Shown in pieces: positions 1-7,769 of a DNA stretch of 24,541 nucleotides. Positions within the stretch are counted from its first letter, which is position 1; each line of letters starts with the position of its first letter. The DNA comes from Bacteroidetes bacterium HGW-Bacteroidetes-12. GTDB lineage: Bacteria; Bacteroidota; Bacteroidia; Flavobacteriales_E; Vicingaceae. Position numbers and translations under genes: made by a program. The stretch is taken from contig PHDR01000002.1 of assembly GCA_002841035.1 (NCBI GenBank), forward strand, positions 1-24,541, written 5' to 3'. A model generated the notes under the pieces. It saw only the letters and a list, made by a program, of their open reading frames with translations. It ran no database searches and was not told where the DNA came from.

Positions 1-231
1 TTTGTTCCTTTATTTGTTCCAGATAAAAGAGAGGTAAAGGAAATTATTGAACTGAAGGTAACAGATTTGCTATTTAAAGAAAATCTTCAAAATAGAACCA
101 TACAATTATCCAGCAATAGTAGAATACAAGCTCCTTGTTTTATTTTTGATAAAAACATTGTTTGGGGAGCAACAGCACTTATCTTAAATGAGTTAAGATA
201 TCTTTTGAATGAATTTAATACTGTTAGATAA
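1..231 (+). CDS. NUDIX hydrolase, CoA pyrophosphatase-like (C-terminal part)
   Basis: The open frame enters from the left edge and ends at TAA 229-231, leaving the last 76 residues. The visible part matches the end of CoA-type NUDIX hydrolases (NudL/YeaB-like), which cleave coenzyme A and related CoA esters to phosphopantetheine and 3',5'-ADP. The supporting features are a PDKREVKEIIEL segment, where this family passes from the NUDIX fold into its C-terminal region, then a PCFIFD strand and the motif WGATALILNELRYLL, close to the family's usual WGATAMIL ending. The NUDIX box itself lies outside the window, so catalytic residues cannot be checked. The gene ends two bases before the stop of the convergent oxidase subunit IV gene, with no visible terminator between them. 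The family call is by recognition of the C-terminus only. Confidence 0.72.
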   Translation, partial: FVPLFVPDKREVKEIIELKVTDLLFKENLQNRTIQLSSNSRIQAPCFIFDKNIVWGATALILNELRYLLNEFNTVR

Positions 232-233
232 AC

Positions 234-617
234 TTAGAAAAAATACTTATCCATATATTCAGAATAGATTCCTTCTGTAAAGATATGATAAAGTAGATAA
301 AGTGCAAATAAAACAAAAGGGATAATAATAGTATTTTTTAATGCTTTTCTTTCGTGTTTTAGGTGCATATAGTAAGCAACAATAAAATAAGCCTTAGCAA
401 CGGTAAGAATAATAAAAGTCATTTTTACTACACCCCAACTTATTTCCAAATGTTTCCATACTAACCCTAAAGTTACTTCAACTGTTGTGATTGCTAAAAG
501 CACCCAAAACATATTCCATATCATTCGTCTTGTTTTCTTCCCTTCTTCTTCGGAATGGTGAGCAGCATATTTATACGGTTCTGGAGCGTGTCCGTGTGCA
601 TCGTGTGAATGTTCCAT
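234..617 (-). CDS. Cytochrome c oxidase subunit IV (bacterial COX4-type)
   Basis: A small integral membrane protein of 127 residues, the last gene of the oxidase operon. The N-terminus is rich in His (MEHSHDAHGH), followed by three membrane segments at about residues 32-54, 63-87 and 94-115. This is the layout of the prokaryotic COX4 family, which assists assembly or stability of haem-copper oxidases and has no redox cofactor of its own. It follows subunit III after 27 bases, and its stop lies two bases from that of the convergent NUDIX gene. The first ATG is taken as the start because it gives the usual soluble His-rich head. Position and hydropathy support the call; there are no catalytic residues to test. 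Confidence 0.88.
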   Translation of the reverse strand: MEHSHDAHGHAPEPYKYAAHHSEEEGKKTRRMIWNMFWVLLAITTVEVTLGLVWKHLEISWGVVKMTFIILTVAKAYFIVAYYMHLKHERKALKNTIIIPFVLFALYLLYHIFTEGIYSEYMDKYFF

Positions 618-644
618 AATAGCTATATTTTAAATTTTTTAAGA

Positions 645-1520
645 TTAAACAAGGTAGAAAAAAGTAAATACAAATACCCAAACTAAATCTACAAAATGCC
701 AGTATAAACCAACTTTTTCAACCATTTCGTAATGACCTCTTTTTTGGTATGTTCCCATTATTACATTTATAAACACAATAAAATTAAGAACAACACCACT
801 AAAAACATGCGTTCCATGGAATCCAGTGATAAAAAAGAAAAAGTCACCAAACAAAGGATGTCCATATTCATTGTGGGTTAAGTTAGCTCCATAAATTTCT
901 TTTCCGTTAGCCACAGCCTCTGTTAATGCCTGACCAGTTAATTGAATGTAGGGAGAAGTAACATCGCCTGCAATTTCTCTCCAAGGCAATAATAGCACTT
1001 GTTTTGAATCATCAGCCCAACGAGCAATTACTCCGTAAGTATGCTCAACAGTTCCATTTGGCAAGGCAAAAGTTCCTCTTCCTAATTCAATAGCACCTAA
1101 TTCAGTTCCATGTATGAAATGATACCATTCCCAAGCCTGAGAGCCTAAAAATATTGCTCCTCCAAGCAATGTCCATCCTAGCCAAATTGTAACACCTTTT
1201 TTATCCATTCTGTGTCCTGCCTCAACAGCTAAAACCATAGTTACAGAACTCATAATTAAGATAAAAGTCATTAATGCAACATACAATAATGGATGGTTTC
1301 CATGCATAAAAGGAAAATGCGTAAAAACATTTTCGGCAGAAGGCCATAAACTTCCATAATAATGACGGTAAAAGCCATAAGCTGATAAAAAGCCTGTAAA
1401 GGATAATGCATCTGAAATTAAGAAAAACCACATCATTAATTTTCCATAACTTGCTCCATAAGGTGATTCATTATTACCTCCCCATGCAGTTTTACTATCC
1501 ATTGTTGCTGTATTTGACAT
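645..1520 (-). CDS. Cytochrome c oxidase subunit III (long form)
   Basis: Haem-copper oxidase subunit III, 291 residues, an inner-membrane partner of subunits I and II that helps stabilise proton uptake and lacks metal centres. The start of the fold (SYGKLMMWFFLISDALSF) and the end (VEKVGLYWHFVDLVWVFVF) are the family's strongest signatures; HGTHVFSG lies between. Between membrane segments, roughly residues 140-220, is a hydrophilic stretch ending in GANLTHNEYGHPLF. Subunit III proteins of Bacteroidota normally carry such an insert, so it is not an anomaly here. The gene lies 19 bases after a second, shorter subunit III-type gene and before subunit IV. The pair probably divides what is a single polypeptide elsewhere, or supplies two non-identical III-like subunits. 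ctaE/coxC would be the usual names. Confidence 0.92.
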   Translation of the reverse strand: MSNTATMDSKTAWGGNNESPYGASYGKLMMWFFLISDALSFTGFLSAYGFYRHYYGSLWPSAENVFTHFPFMHGNHPLLYVALMTFILIMSSVTMVLAVEAGHRMDKKGVTIWLGWTLLGGAIFLGSQAWEWYHFIHGTELGAIELGRGTFALPNGTVEHTYGVIARWADDSKQVLLLPWREIAGDVTSPYIQLTGQALTEAVANGKEIYGANLTHNEYGHPLFGDFFFFITGFHGTHVFSGVVLNFIVFINVIMGTYQKRGHYEMVEKVGLYWHFVDLVWVFVFTFFYLV

Positions 1521-1539
1521 AATTGTTTAAATATTAATG

Positions 1540-2130
1540 TTATGCAATAAATTTTAAGAAAAAGAATAAATACACCCAAAGTGCAGTTAAAAAATGCCAA
1601 TAAGTTAAACTTAGTTGTATTCCCAAAACATTTGTTGGAGAATATTTTTTAAGTATTGATTTTGTAACAACCACAAGAAGGCTAATTAACCCTGCAAAAA
1701 GATGAAGTAGGTGAAGTGCTGTTAACGCATAGAAATAAGAACCTGAAGGATTGCTCTGTTCTCCAGCCCAAAAAATACCCGATTCATATAATTGTTGCCA
1801 AGCATAAAACTGAGTAACTGTGAAAGAGATTCCTAAAACAAATGTTAAAATAGTAGTAATGGTTGCAAATTTTAATTGATTGTTTTTTGTAAAAGACAAA
1901 CTTAACTGGTAGGTTAAGCTACTAAACAAAATAATTAAAGTACTTACAAAAAACATAGAAGGAACCTCTAGTTTTATCCAAATTGAATTAGATTTACTAA
2001 CAATGAGAGCACTTGTAAGTCCTGCAAAAAACATAACGATACTTATTAAACCAATCCACAACAAAGGTTTTGCTGTTTTTTGTCTAATTTCTGCTTTGTA
2101 TTTTGTGTTATCTAAACTTATTGTTGTCAT
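1540..2130 (-). CDS. Cytochrome c oxidase subunit III family protein (short form)
   Basis: A 196-residue membrane protein of the haem-copper oxidase subunit III family. It has five hydrophobic segments, beginning with LLWIGLISIVMFFAGLTSAL and ending with LTYWHFLTALWVYLFFFL, where WHF in the last segment matches the family's C-terminal pattern. HLLHLFAG in the fourth segment matches the HxxHxxxG type of signature. The protein is shorter than the neighbouring subunit III and lacks its large hydrophilic insert. Paired short and long subunit III genes between subunits I and IV are usual in Bacteroidota oxidase operons. It sits 11 bases after the subunit I stop, so it is surely cotranscribed. Its exact contribution to the complex cannot be read from the sequence. 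Confidence 0.88.
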   Translation of the reverse strand: MTTISLDNTKYKAEIRQKTAKPLLWIGLISIVMFFAGLTSALIVSKSNSIWIKLEVPSMFFVSTLIILFSSLTYQLSLSFTKNNQLKFATITTILTFVLGISFTVTQFYAWQQLYESGIFWAGEQSNPSGSYFYALTALHLLHLFAGLISLLVVVTKSILKKYSPTNVLGIQLSLTYWHFLTALWVYLFFFLKFIA

Positions 2131-2141
2131 TTAATTTTGTT

Positions 2142-3929
2142 TTAATGTCCTCCACCATCTAATTCGCCCTCACCTAAAGGAACAATTTGAGGAATAAAAT
2201 CTTCGCCTGTAACATAATCTCCATTTTCGTTTACTTTGCTATAATCATAAGGCCAACGATAAACTGCAGGAATTTCGCCTGGCCAGTTTCCGTGAATGTG
2301 TTTTACTCCTGTAGTCCATTCTAAACTGTTTGCTTTCCAAGGATTTTGAGGTGCTTTAGGGCCTCTTAACGCACTATAAACGAAGTTAAAAAAGAAGATT
2401 AATTGTCCAGCAAATGCAAGAATGGCAAACCAAGTAATTAAGGTGTTGATGTCTAATAAATTATCAAATAAAGGAAACTCAGAATTTGTATAGTACCTTC
2501 TTGGAACTCCTGCTAAACCTAAAAAGTGCATAGGAAAAAATATTCCGTAAGAACTTACAATAGTTATCCAAAAATGAAGATTTCCTAATTTGTTATTTAA
2601 CATTCTACCAAATAGTTTTGGAAACCAATGATAAACACCTGCTATCATACCAAAAATACCAGATAGCCCCATTACAATATGAAAGTGACCCACCACAAAA
2701 TAAGTATCATGTACATTGATGTCTAAAGCAGAATCTCCAAGAATTAATCCAGTTAAACCACCCGAAATAAACGTAGAAACCAAACCAATACTAAAGAGCA
2801 TTGCTGGTGAAAATTTAATATTACCTTTCCATAGCGTTGTAATGTAATTAAATACTTTAACGGCTGATGGAATAGCAATTAACAAAGTAGTAAATGTAAA
2901 TACTGCTCCCAGGAATGGGTTCATTCCTGTAACAAACATGTGGTGTCCCCATACAATAGCTGAAAGAAATCCAATAGCTAGCATTGAAGTAATCATTGCT
3001 CTATACCCAAATATTGGTTTTCTTGACATAGTAGAAACTATTTCAGAAGTAATTCCAAGTGCAGGCAGAAGTACAATATAAACTTCAGGATGACCTAAAA
3101 ACCAAAATAAATGCTCAAATAAAATAGGGCTTCCACCAGAATGTTCTAAAACCTGTCCTCCAATATAGATATCCGATAAGTAAAAACTTGTTCCAAAACT
3201 TCTATCAAAAACTAACAAAAGAGCTGCAGCCAAAAGTACAGGGAAAGAAATTACCCCAACAATTGCTGTAATTAAAAATGACCAAATGGTTAGAGGTAGT
3301 CTAGTCATAGTCATTCCTTTTGTTCTAAGGTTTAATATAGTAACAATATAATTTAAACTCCCCAATAAAGAACTTGCGATAAATATTGCCATTGAAACTA
3401 ACCAAAGTGTCATTCCTAAACCTGAACCAGGTATTGATTGAGGTAATGCACTTAAAGGAGGGTAAATAGTCCAACCTGCAGAAGCTGCTCCTCCTTCAAC
3501 ACCAAGTGAAATCAACATAATCACACTCGACACAAAAAAGAACCAATAGGAAAGCATATTTAAAAATCCTGACGCCATATCTCTAGCACCAATTTGAAGT
3601 GGAATAAGTAAATTACTGAATGTTCCGCTAAGTCCAGCTGTTAATAGAAAGAAAACCATAATGGTTCCATGCATCGTTACCAATGCCAAGTATTTATCAG
3701 GCAACATCACTCCATTTTCCGCCCAACTTCCTAATAAAAAATCAATTATCCAAAAACTTTCGCCTGGAAAACCCAATTGAAGTCTAAATAAAGTTGACAT
3801 TGAAAGACCAATAAAACCCATAATAAAACCAGTTATCAAAAACTGTTTAGAAATCATTTTATGATCTTGACTAAAGACATACTTAAATAAAAAGTCTTGT
3901 TCTTCGTGTGGATGTTGATGTGCACTCAT
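2142..3929 (-). CDS. ctaD: Cytochrome c oxidase subunit I, aa3/A-type
   Basis: The catalytic subunit, reducing O2 to water with proton pumping across the inner membrane; 595 residues and twelve membrane spans. All cofactor ligands are visible: His87 (low-spin haem, MHGTIM), His280 and Tyr284 (GHPEVYI, CuB and the cross-linked Tyr), His329/His330 (WGHHMF, CuB), His415 and His417 (VGHFHIVMG, the two haems). The proton paths of A-type oxidases also look intact: Asp117 and Asn124 (D-path entrance, GARDMASGFLN), Glu282 (in GHPEV) and Lys358 (K-path, PSAVKVF). The enzyme is therefore A-type and not cbb3-type. The operon order II-I-III-III-IV fits. The hydrophilic His-rich N-terminus and acidic C-terminus face the cytoplasm. 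The gene lies 43 bases after subunit II. Confidence 0.97.
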   Translation of the reverse strand: MSAHQHPHEEQDFLFKYVFSQDHKMISKQFLITGFIMGFIGLSMSTLFRLQLGFPGESFWIIDFLLGSWAENGVMLPDKYLALVTMHGTIMVFFLLTAGLSGTFSNLLIPLQIGARDMASGFLNMLSYWFFFVSSVIMLISLGVEGGAASAGWTIYPPLSALPQSIPGSGLGMTLWLVSMAIFIASSLLGSLNYIVTILNLRTKGMTMTRLPLTIWSFLITAIVGVISFPVLLAAALLLVFDRSFGTSFYLSDIYIGGQVLEHSGGSPILFEHLFWFLGHPEVYIVLLPALGITSEIVSTMSRKPIFGYRAMITSMLAIGFLSAIVWGHHMFVTGMNPFLGAVFTFTTLLIAIPSAVKVFNYITTLWKGNIKFSPAMLFSIGLVSTFISGGLTGLILGDSALDINVHDTYFVVGHFHIVMGLSGIFGMIAGVYHWFPKLFGRMLNNKLGNLHFWITIVSSYGIFFPMHFLGLAGVPRRYYTNSEFPLFDNLLDINTLITWFAILAFAGQLIFFFNFVYSALRGPKAPQNPWKANSLEWTTGVKHIHGNWPGEIPAVYRWPYDYSKVNENGDYVTGEDFIPQIVPLGEGELDGGGH

Positions 3930-3972
3930 ATATTGTATTTGTTAAACGCTATCTAAATATTAATTTTATAAA

Positions 3973-4947
3973 TTACTCAGCACTAAATTCCTTTTGTTCT
4001 GCCAACCATTTTTCGAAATCTTCTTTACTTTCTACTATAATGTCCATTTGCATATTATAGTGAGCCGCCCCACAAATTTTATTACACAACAAAATATATT
4101 CAAAATTTTCATTGTTTGTAATTTTTTTCATCTCTTCTGTTGTTATAGTAGGTATAAAATTAAATTGAGTTTTCAACCCAGGCACACAATTCATTTGAGC
4201 TCTAAAATGAGGCATATAAGCACTATGCAACACATCTTGTGAGCGAAACACAAATTGAACGGGAACACCAACGGGTAAATGAAATTCTCCTTTAACAATT
4301 TTATCATCTTTAGCATTTTCGTCAGAAACATCAATACCTAAAGCATTAACTCCTTCAATATATTCAACACTAGCTCTTCCTAATTTACCATCTTTGCCAG
4401 CATATCTTGCTGTCCATGAAAATTGTTGACCATATACCTCAATTAAAATATGCTCTTGTTCAGATGCCACAGGAGTCATAATTTTATTCCAATTGCTAAG
4501 TCCAACTAAAATTAAAACTGTTAATGCTATAGATGGAATAATTGTCCAAAACATTTCTAGTTTATTACTATGGGAAAAAAACAGGGCTTTACGAGTTTCA
4601 CTGAAAGAATATTTATATGAAAACCAAAAAAGAAAAATGTGGGTAATAATGAAAACAGGGATAATAAACCATAAGGTTATATTCATTAATTTATCAATAC
4701 CAACGCCATGCTCAGAAGCAGAAACAGGTAGCATTAAACCTCCCCACTTCCATACTTGCCAAGCAAAAAAACCAAAATAAGCAACTAAAAAAACCATAAG
4801 TAAAAATGCTTGGGCTTTGCTTTGTTTTGCTGAAATTTCATAAATTTCCTTACCACTTTCTGTTGCTCTTAATTCGGCAATTTTTAAAATTTGAACAGCA
4901 GTTGCTATAACTAATAACACTGCTACTATGGCTACTAAAGCTATCAT
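3973..4947 (-). CDS. ctaC: Cytochrome c oxidase subunit II with CuA site
   Basis: Subunit II, 324 residues, receives electrons from cytochrome c at a binuclear CuA centre in its periplasmic cupredoxin domain. The CuA ligands are visible: His241 (DVLHSAYMP) and the cluster Cys288, Cys292, His296 and Met299 (CNKICGAAHYNM). The two helices that anchor all subunit II proteins are at about residues 88-110 and 133-153. Ahead of them are two further hydrophobic segments (about 2-21 and 46-66), so the N-terminus is longer than in the mitochondrial type. This extended form is common in Bacteroidota. No fused cytochrome c domain is present, so the electron donor is a separate protein. It is the first gene of the operon, with a promoter about 110 bases upstream. 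Confidence 0.95.
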   Translation of the reverse strand: MIALVAIVAVLLVIATAVQILKIAELRATESGKEIYEISAKQSKAQAFLLMVFLVAYFGFFAWQVWKWGGLMLPVSASEHGVGIDKLMNITLWFIIPVFIITHIFLFWFSYKYSFSETRKALFFSHSNKLEMFWTIIPSIALTVLILVGLSNWNKIMTPVASEQEHILIEVYGQQFSWTARYAGKDGKLGRASVEYIEGVNALGIDVSDENAKDDKIVKGEFHLPVGVPVQFVFRSQDVLHSAYMPHFRAQMNCVPGLKTQFNFIPTITTEEMKKITNNENFEYILLCNKICGAAHYNMQMDIIVESKEDFEKWLAEQKEFSAE

Positions 4948-5033
4948 AAATATTTACTTAAATCGGGTTAAAAAAGAGTTTCTTTGCTTTTTAATGTTAT
5001 GAAGTATCAACGTAATAATTATTTCATAAATAC

Positions 5034-5051
5034 TTATGATGACAATCATAA
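5034..5051. promoter_or_regulatory. Crp/Fnr-like palindrome by the oxidase promoter
   Basis: A perfect palindrome with 7-base arms and a 4-base spacer: TTATGAT-GACA-ATCATAA. Its core TGAT-N4-ATCA equals the inner part of the Fnr/Crp consensus TTGAT-N4-ATCAA, with A and T at the outermost consensus positions. It begins nine bases downstream of the -7 box of the oxidase promoter (5060-5067), so it would cover the expected transcription start. A protein bound there would block initiation. This is a placement-based inference, and A+T-rich palindromes also occur by chance. Confidence 0.4.
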
Positions 5052-5059
5052 TATTTCGC

Positions 5060-5089
5060 CAAAAATACAACAGTTATTTAATATTCAAA
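5060..5089 (-). promoter_or_regulatory. Promoter of the cytochrome c oxidase operon
   Basis: Read on the minus strand this shows TTTG (5086-5089), an 18-base spacer and TATTTTTG (5060-5067). That matches the primary sigma factor promoter of Bacteroidota (TTTG, about 19 bases, TAnnTTTG). Transcription would start near 5052, giving a leader of about 105 bases before the subunit II ATG. It is the only good match on this strand in the 304-base gap 4948-5251. Confidence 0.65.
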
Positions 5090-5191
5090 ATAAATTGACA
5101 ATAAAAATTATAGTTACATTGGTAGTGGACTTATTGTTAGGCTAATAAACACTCTTGAAAAAAAAAAAAAATTAAAAACTAATATAATTAC

Positions 5192-5223
5192 TTGCATATT
5201 TAAGTAATAAAAGAATATATTTG
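5192..5223 (+). promoter_or_regulatory. Promoter for the DUF6089 gene
   Basis: A TTG box (5192-5194), a 21-base spacer and TATATTTG (5216-5223), an exact TAnnTTTG -7 element of Bacteroidota. It lies 28 bases before the ATG at 5252. The rest of the gap 4948-5251 holds the divergent oxidase promoter, a palindrome and a run of A at about 5159-5170; no gene was seen in it. Confidence 0.6.
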
Positions 5224-5251
5224 CGTTTTGTATTTCCGAAAATACCACTAT

Positions 5252-6178
5252 ATGAAACGACAATTATTACCTATGATTATCTTATTATTGATGAGTTCAT
5301 CAATAGTAAATGCTCAAACATGGAAGCGTCAGCGTGTTGAATATGCTTTTGGATTAGGAGCAACAAACTTTTTAGGTGATTTAGGTGGTGCTAATCAAAT
5401 TGGAACAAATGGATTGAGAGATTTAGAGCCTTCAGCCACTCGCTTTGCAGTGGGCTTGGGTTATCGATATCAATTAGGAAAAGATTGGTTTGTTAAAGGA
5501 AACTTAGGGTACATGATGTTTTCTGGTGATGATGCCTTAACAAAAGAACCTTTTCGTGCCGCTCGACAACTTAATTTCAGATCTCATGTTATAGAACTAT
5601 CGGCTCAACTTGAATATATGTTGATAAAACAAAAATCAGGGCATTTATATAAATTAAGAGGTGTAAGAGGTAAAAGTTGGTTTAGATTTGAGGTGTATCT
5701 TTTTGGTGGAGTTGGTGGAATATGGTTCGACCCACAAGGAAAAGATCAAAATGGAGATTGGCACCGGTTAAAACCCCTTCACACCGAAGGACAAGGGTTG
5801 CCAGGTGGTCCTAAACAATACAGCGGTTTTTCTTTAGTAATTCCTTATGGAATTGGAATTAGAAGAAATTTAGGTGGTTCTGCTCGTATGCGTAACTTTA
5901 GCCAATGGAGTGTTAGTTTAGAATTAAGCATGCGTAAAACTTTTACTGACTATATAGACGATGTAAGTACTTATTATTATGGAACTGAATTTATTGGTGA
6001 GGCTTATGGAGAAAAAGCAGCCTTTTTTGCTGACCCTTCAGGAAGAGTTCCTGATCACACAAAATTTGGAGAGCCTCAACAACGAGGAGATAAGAACGAT
6101 AATGATTCATATATGTTGGGTATGATTTCTATTAATTATAAAATAAGTAAAAAGAGAAGGAATCTTCCTAAATTTTAG
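5252..6178 (+). CDS. DUF6089 outer-membrane beta-barrel protein, PorG-like
   Basis: A 308-residue protein with a clear signal peptide (MKRQLLPMIILLLMSSSIVNAQ) and then alternating amphipathic strands with glycines and aromatic residues, as in a small outer-membrane beta-barrel. The mature start, with a GLGATNFLGDLGG segment, is typical of the DUF6089 family, which includes the T9SS component PorG. The ATG at 5252 is chosen over the upstream in-frame TTG at 5228, because it begins exactly at the signal peptide and lies 28 bases after a good promoter. It is followed after 57 bases by a second, shorter DUF6089 gene. The two look like diverged tandem paralogues. It is longer than its neighbour, mainly in the middle (about residues 120-200). 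Function is unproven; a T9SS or envelope role is inferred from the family and position. Confidence 0.72.
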   Translation: MKRQLLPMIILLLMSSSIVNAQTWKRQRVEYAFGLGATNFLGDLGGANQIGTNGLRDLEPSATRFAVGLGYRYQLGKDWFVKGNLGYMMFSGDDALTKEPFRAARQLNFRSHVIELSAQLEYMLIKQKSGHLYKLRGVRGKSWFRFEVYLFGGVGGIWFDPQGKDQNGDWHRLKPLHTEGQGLPGGPKQYSGFSLVIPYGIGIRRNLGGSARMRNFSQWSVSLELSMRKTFTDYIDDVSTYYYGTEFIGEAYGEKAAFFADPSGRVPDHTKFGEPQQRGDKNDNDSYMLGMISINYKISKKRRNLPKF

Positions 6179-6235
6179 TTTCTCATTAACTTTCATACAT
6201 AATTTTTTATATTCTTTCTCGTTACTAGAGTTGTT

Positions 6236-6949
6236 ATGAAGCAAGCCAACATCAACTTTATCGTTTTTATTTTACTTTTATTTACTGTGAAAATTGTGTC
6301 TGCACAACATTCGGAACTTGGTTTTATGGGAGGTCTTGCTTACTATACAGGAGAATTAAATCCATCACCTAATCCTCAAAATAAAACCCGACCCATGTTG
6401 GGGGTGTTTTTTAGAAGAAATCTTAATTATAGATATTCTTTGCGATTTGGGGCAAATGCAGCACAAATAGCGGCAGAAGATAAACAAAAAACAAACGAAT
6501 CATTTGAGAATTTTGAAACAAGAAACCTTTCTTTTTCTGGAAACCTCCTTGATGCTTATGGAGTTTTAGAATTTAATTTTATTCCATATCAAATAAATAA
6601 TTCAGCATCAAAATTCACTCCTTTTGTGTTTATAGGTATTGCGGGTTATTATGTAGCCCAAAAAATTGAAAATACTAAATTAAATTCAACACAAGAAAGT
6701 TCGTTAACTTCTTTAGCATTGCCTTTTGGGGCGGGCTTAAAATTTAATTTTGTGCAAAACATTGGAATGACCATAGAATGGACCTACAGAAAAACCTTTA
6801 CAGATAAATTTGATGGACTAGGAGAGACTCACTTTAATGGGGTTCAGCTTAGCAATTCAGGTAACAAAGATTGGTACTCCTTCATCAATTTAACATTAAG
6901 TTATAAATTTTTAAGAAAAAGAGATGTTTGTGCAATGCCTGTTAATTAG
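6236..6949 (+). CDS. porG: DUF6089 beta-barrel, probable T9SS component PorG
   Basis: A 237-residue protein with a signal peptide ending VKIVSAQ and strands typical of an eight-stranded outer-membrane barrel. Its start after cleavage (HSELGFMGGLAYYTGELNP) and the TYRKTFTDKFDGL segment fit the PorG/DUF6089 family. In Porphyromonas gingivalis, porG lies directly upstream of uppS, the bamA homologue and two ompH genes. The same order is found here, which is the main ground for the symbol. PorG is thought to be an outer-membrane part of the type IX secretion machine that anchors the PorK/N ring. The upstream paralogue could alternatively be the functional PorG. A second point in favour of an active T9SS is the type B-tagged secreted protein at 12637-14187. 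Confidence 0.7.
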   Translation: MKQANINFIVFILLLFTVKIVSAQHSELGFMGGLAYYTGELNPSPNPQNKTRPMLGVFFRRNLNYRYSLRFGANAAQIAAEDKQKTNESFENFETRNLSFSGNLLDAYGVLEFNFIPYQINNSASKFTPFVFIGIAGYYVAQKIENTKLNSTQESSLTSLALPFGAGLKFNFVQNIGMTIEWTYRKTFTDKFDGLGETHFNGVQLSNSGNKDWYSFINLTLSYKFLRKRDVCAMPVN

Positions 6950-6957
6950 TAGATTGT

Positions 6958-6965
6958 TATCTTTG
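6958..6965 (+). promoter_or_regulatory. -7 promoter element before uppS
   Basis: TATCTTTG is an exact match to the Bacteroidota -7 box TAnnTTTG and lies 25 bases before the uppS ATG at 6991. No convincing -33 TTTG was found at the right distance, so strength is uncertain. It would let uppS and bamA be transcribed apart from the two barrel genes. Confidence 0.45.
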
Positions 6966-6990
6966 CTGTTTGCTAAAAAAATCATTGCTA

Positions 6991-7734
6991 ATGAATTTAG
7001 TTGATAAAATAGATAAATCCAAACTGCCACAGCATATTGCAATCATAATGGATGGCAATGGTAGATGGGCGAAGGAACACCATAAGCCGCGTGTTTTTGG
7101 GCATAAAAATGGAGTAAAATCTGTTCGGAGTGTAGTGGAAGGAGCTGCAGAGATTGGAGTAAAATTTCTAACATTATATGCGTTTTCAACAGAAAACTGG
7201 AAAAGACCTAAACTAGAAGTAACAGCATTAATGCAATTATTAGTAAACACCATTAGCAAAGAAATTAATGATCTCGACAAAAACAATGTTAGATTATTAA
7301 CAATAGGTAATATCGAATCTCTACCAAAAGATTGCTACAATGAATTGCTTTATGCTAAAGAAAAAACAAAAAACAACACTGGGTTAAGTCTGGTTTTAGC
7401 ATTAAGTTATAGCTCAAAATGGGAAATAACCGATGCTATTAAAAAAATAGCATGGGAAGTTGAAAATAAAAAACTATCTTCTGATTCTATTGATGAAAGC
7501 ACGTTAGACAATTACCTAAATACTTTTAATATGCCTGACCCTGAATTTCTTATAAGAACAAGTGGAGAACACAGAATAAGCAATTTTTTATTATGGCAAA
7601 TTGCTTATGCAGAATTATATTTTACCAATAAACATTGGCCAGATTTCAGAAAAGAAGATTTATTTGAAGCTATTTTCGATTTCCAAAATAGAGAAAGGCG
7701 TTTTGGATTAATAAGCGAACAAATTAAAAACTGA
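6991..7734 (+). CDS. uppS: Isoprenyl transferase (undecaprenyl diphosphate synthase)
   Basis: A cis-prenyltransferase of 247 residues that extends farnesyl diphosphate with isopentenyl diphosphate to undecaprenyl diphosphate, the lipid carrier for peptidoglycan and surface polysaccharides. The hallmarks are visible: IAIIMDGNGRWA with catalytic Asp21, FGHKNGVKSVR, LTLYAFSTENWKR, and the C-terminal diphosphate-binding block IRTSGEHRISNFLLWQIAYAELYF. Start choice: an in-frame TTG lies at 6970, but the ATG at 6991 gives the usual short N-terminus (MNLVDKID) before the conserved HIAIIMDG and follows the promoter box at the expected distance. It precedes bamA by 35 bases, the standard order in Bacteroidota. 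The enzyme is cytoplasmic and peripheral to the membrane. Confidence 0.96.
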   Translation: MNLVDKIDKSKLPQHIAIIMDGNGRWAKEHHKPRVFGHKNGVKSVRSVVEGAAEIGVKFLTLYAFSTENWKRPKLEVTALMQLLVNTISKEINDLDKNNVRLLTIGNIESLPKDCYNELLYAKEKTKNNTGLSLVLALSYSSKWEITDAIKKIAWEVENKKLSSDSIDESTLDNYLNTFNMPDPEFLIRTSGEHRISNFLLWQIAYAELYFTNKHWPDFRKEDLFEAIFDFQNRERRFGLISEQIKN

Positions 7735-7769
7735 AAAACAATCATACTATACTTTATCTATTTAATTCA

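Noticed and set aside
785..1110. Hydrophilic insert of subunit III as a foreign domain
   Set aside because: Bacteroidota subunit III proteins normally have such an insert ending in GANLTHNEYG; not an anomaly.
4493..4780. Plus-strand open frame inside the subunit II gene
   Set aside because: It lies wholly opposite a well-supported gene, with no family likeness and a composition explained by the complementary codons.
5095..5100. TTGACA as an E. coli-type -35 box
   Set aside because: The primary sigma factor of Bacteroidota uses TTTG/TAnnTTTG; a good match of that kind exists close by, so TTGACA here is likely chance.
5228..5251. TTG-started longer form of the first DUF6089 protein
   Set aside because: It would put eight residues ahead of a complete signal peptide and begin too close to the promoter's -7 box (5216-5223).
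6957..7286. Minus-strand open frame opposite uppS
   Set aside because: Antisense to the conserved uppS N-terminus, and the peptide shows no domain.
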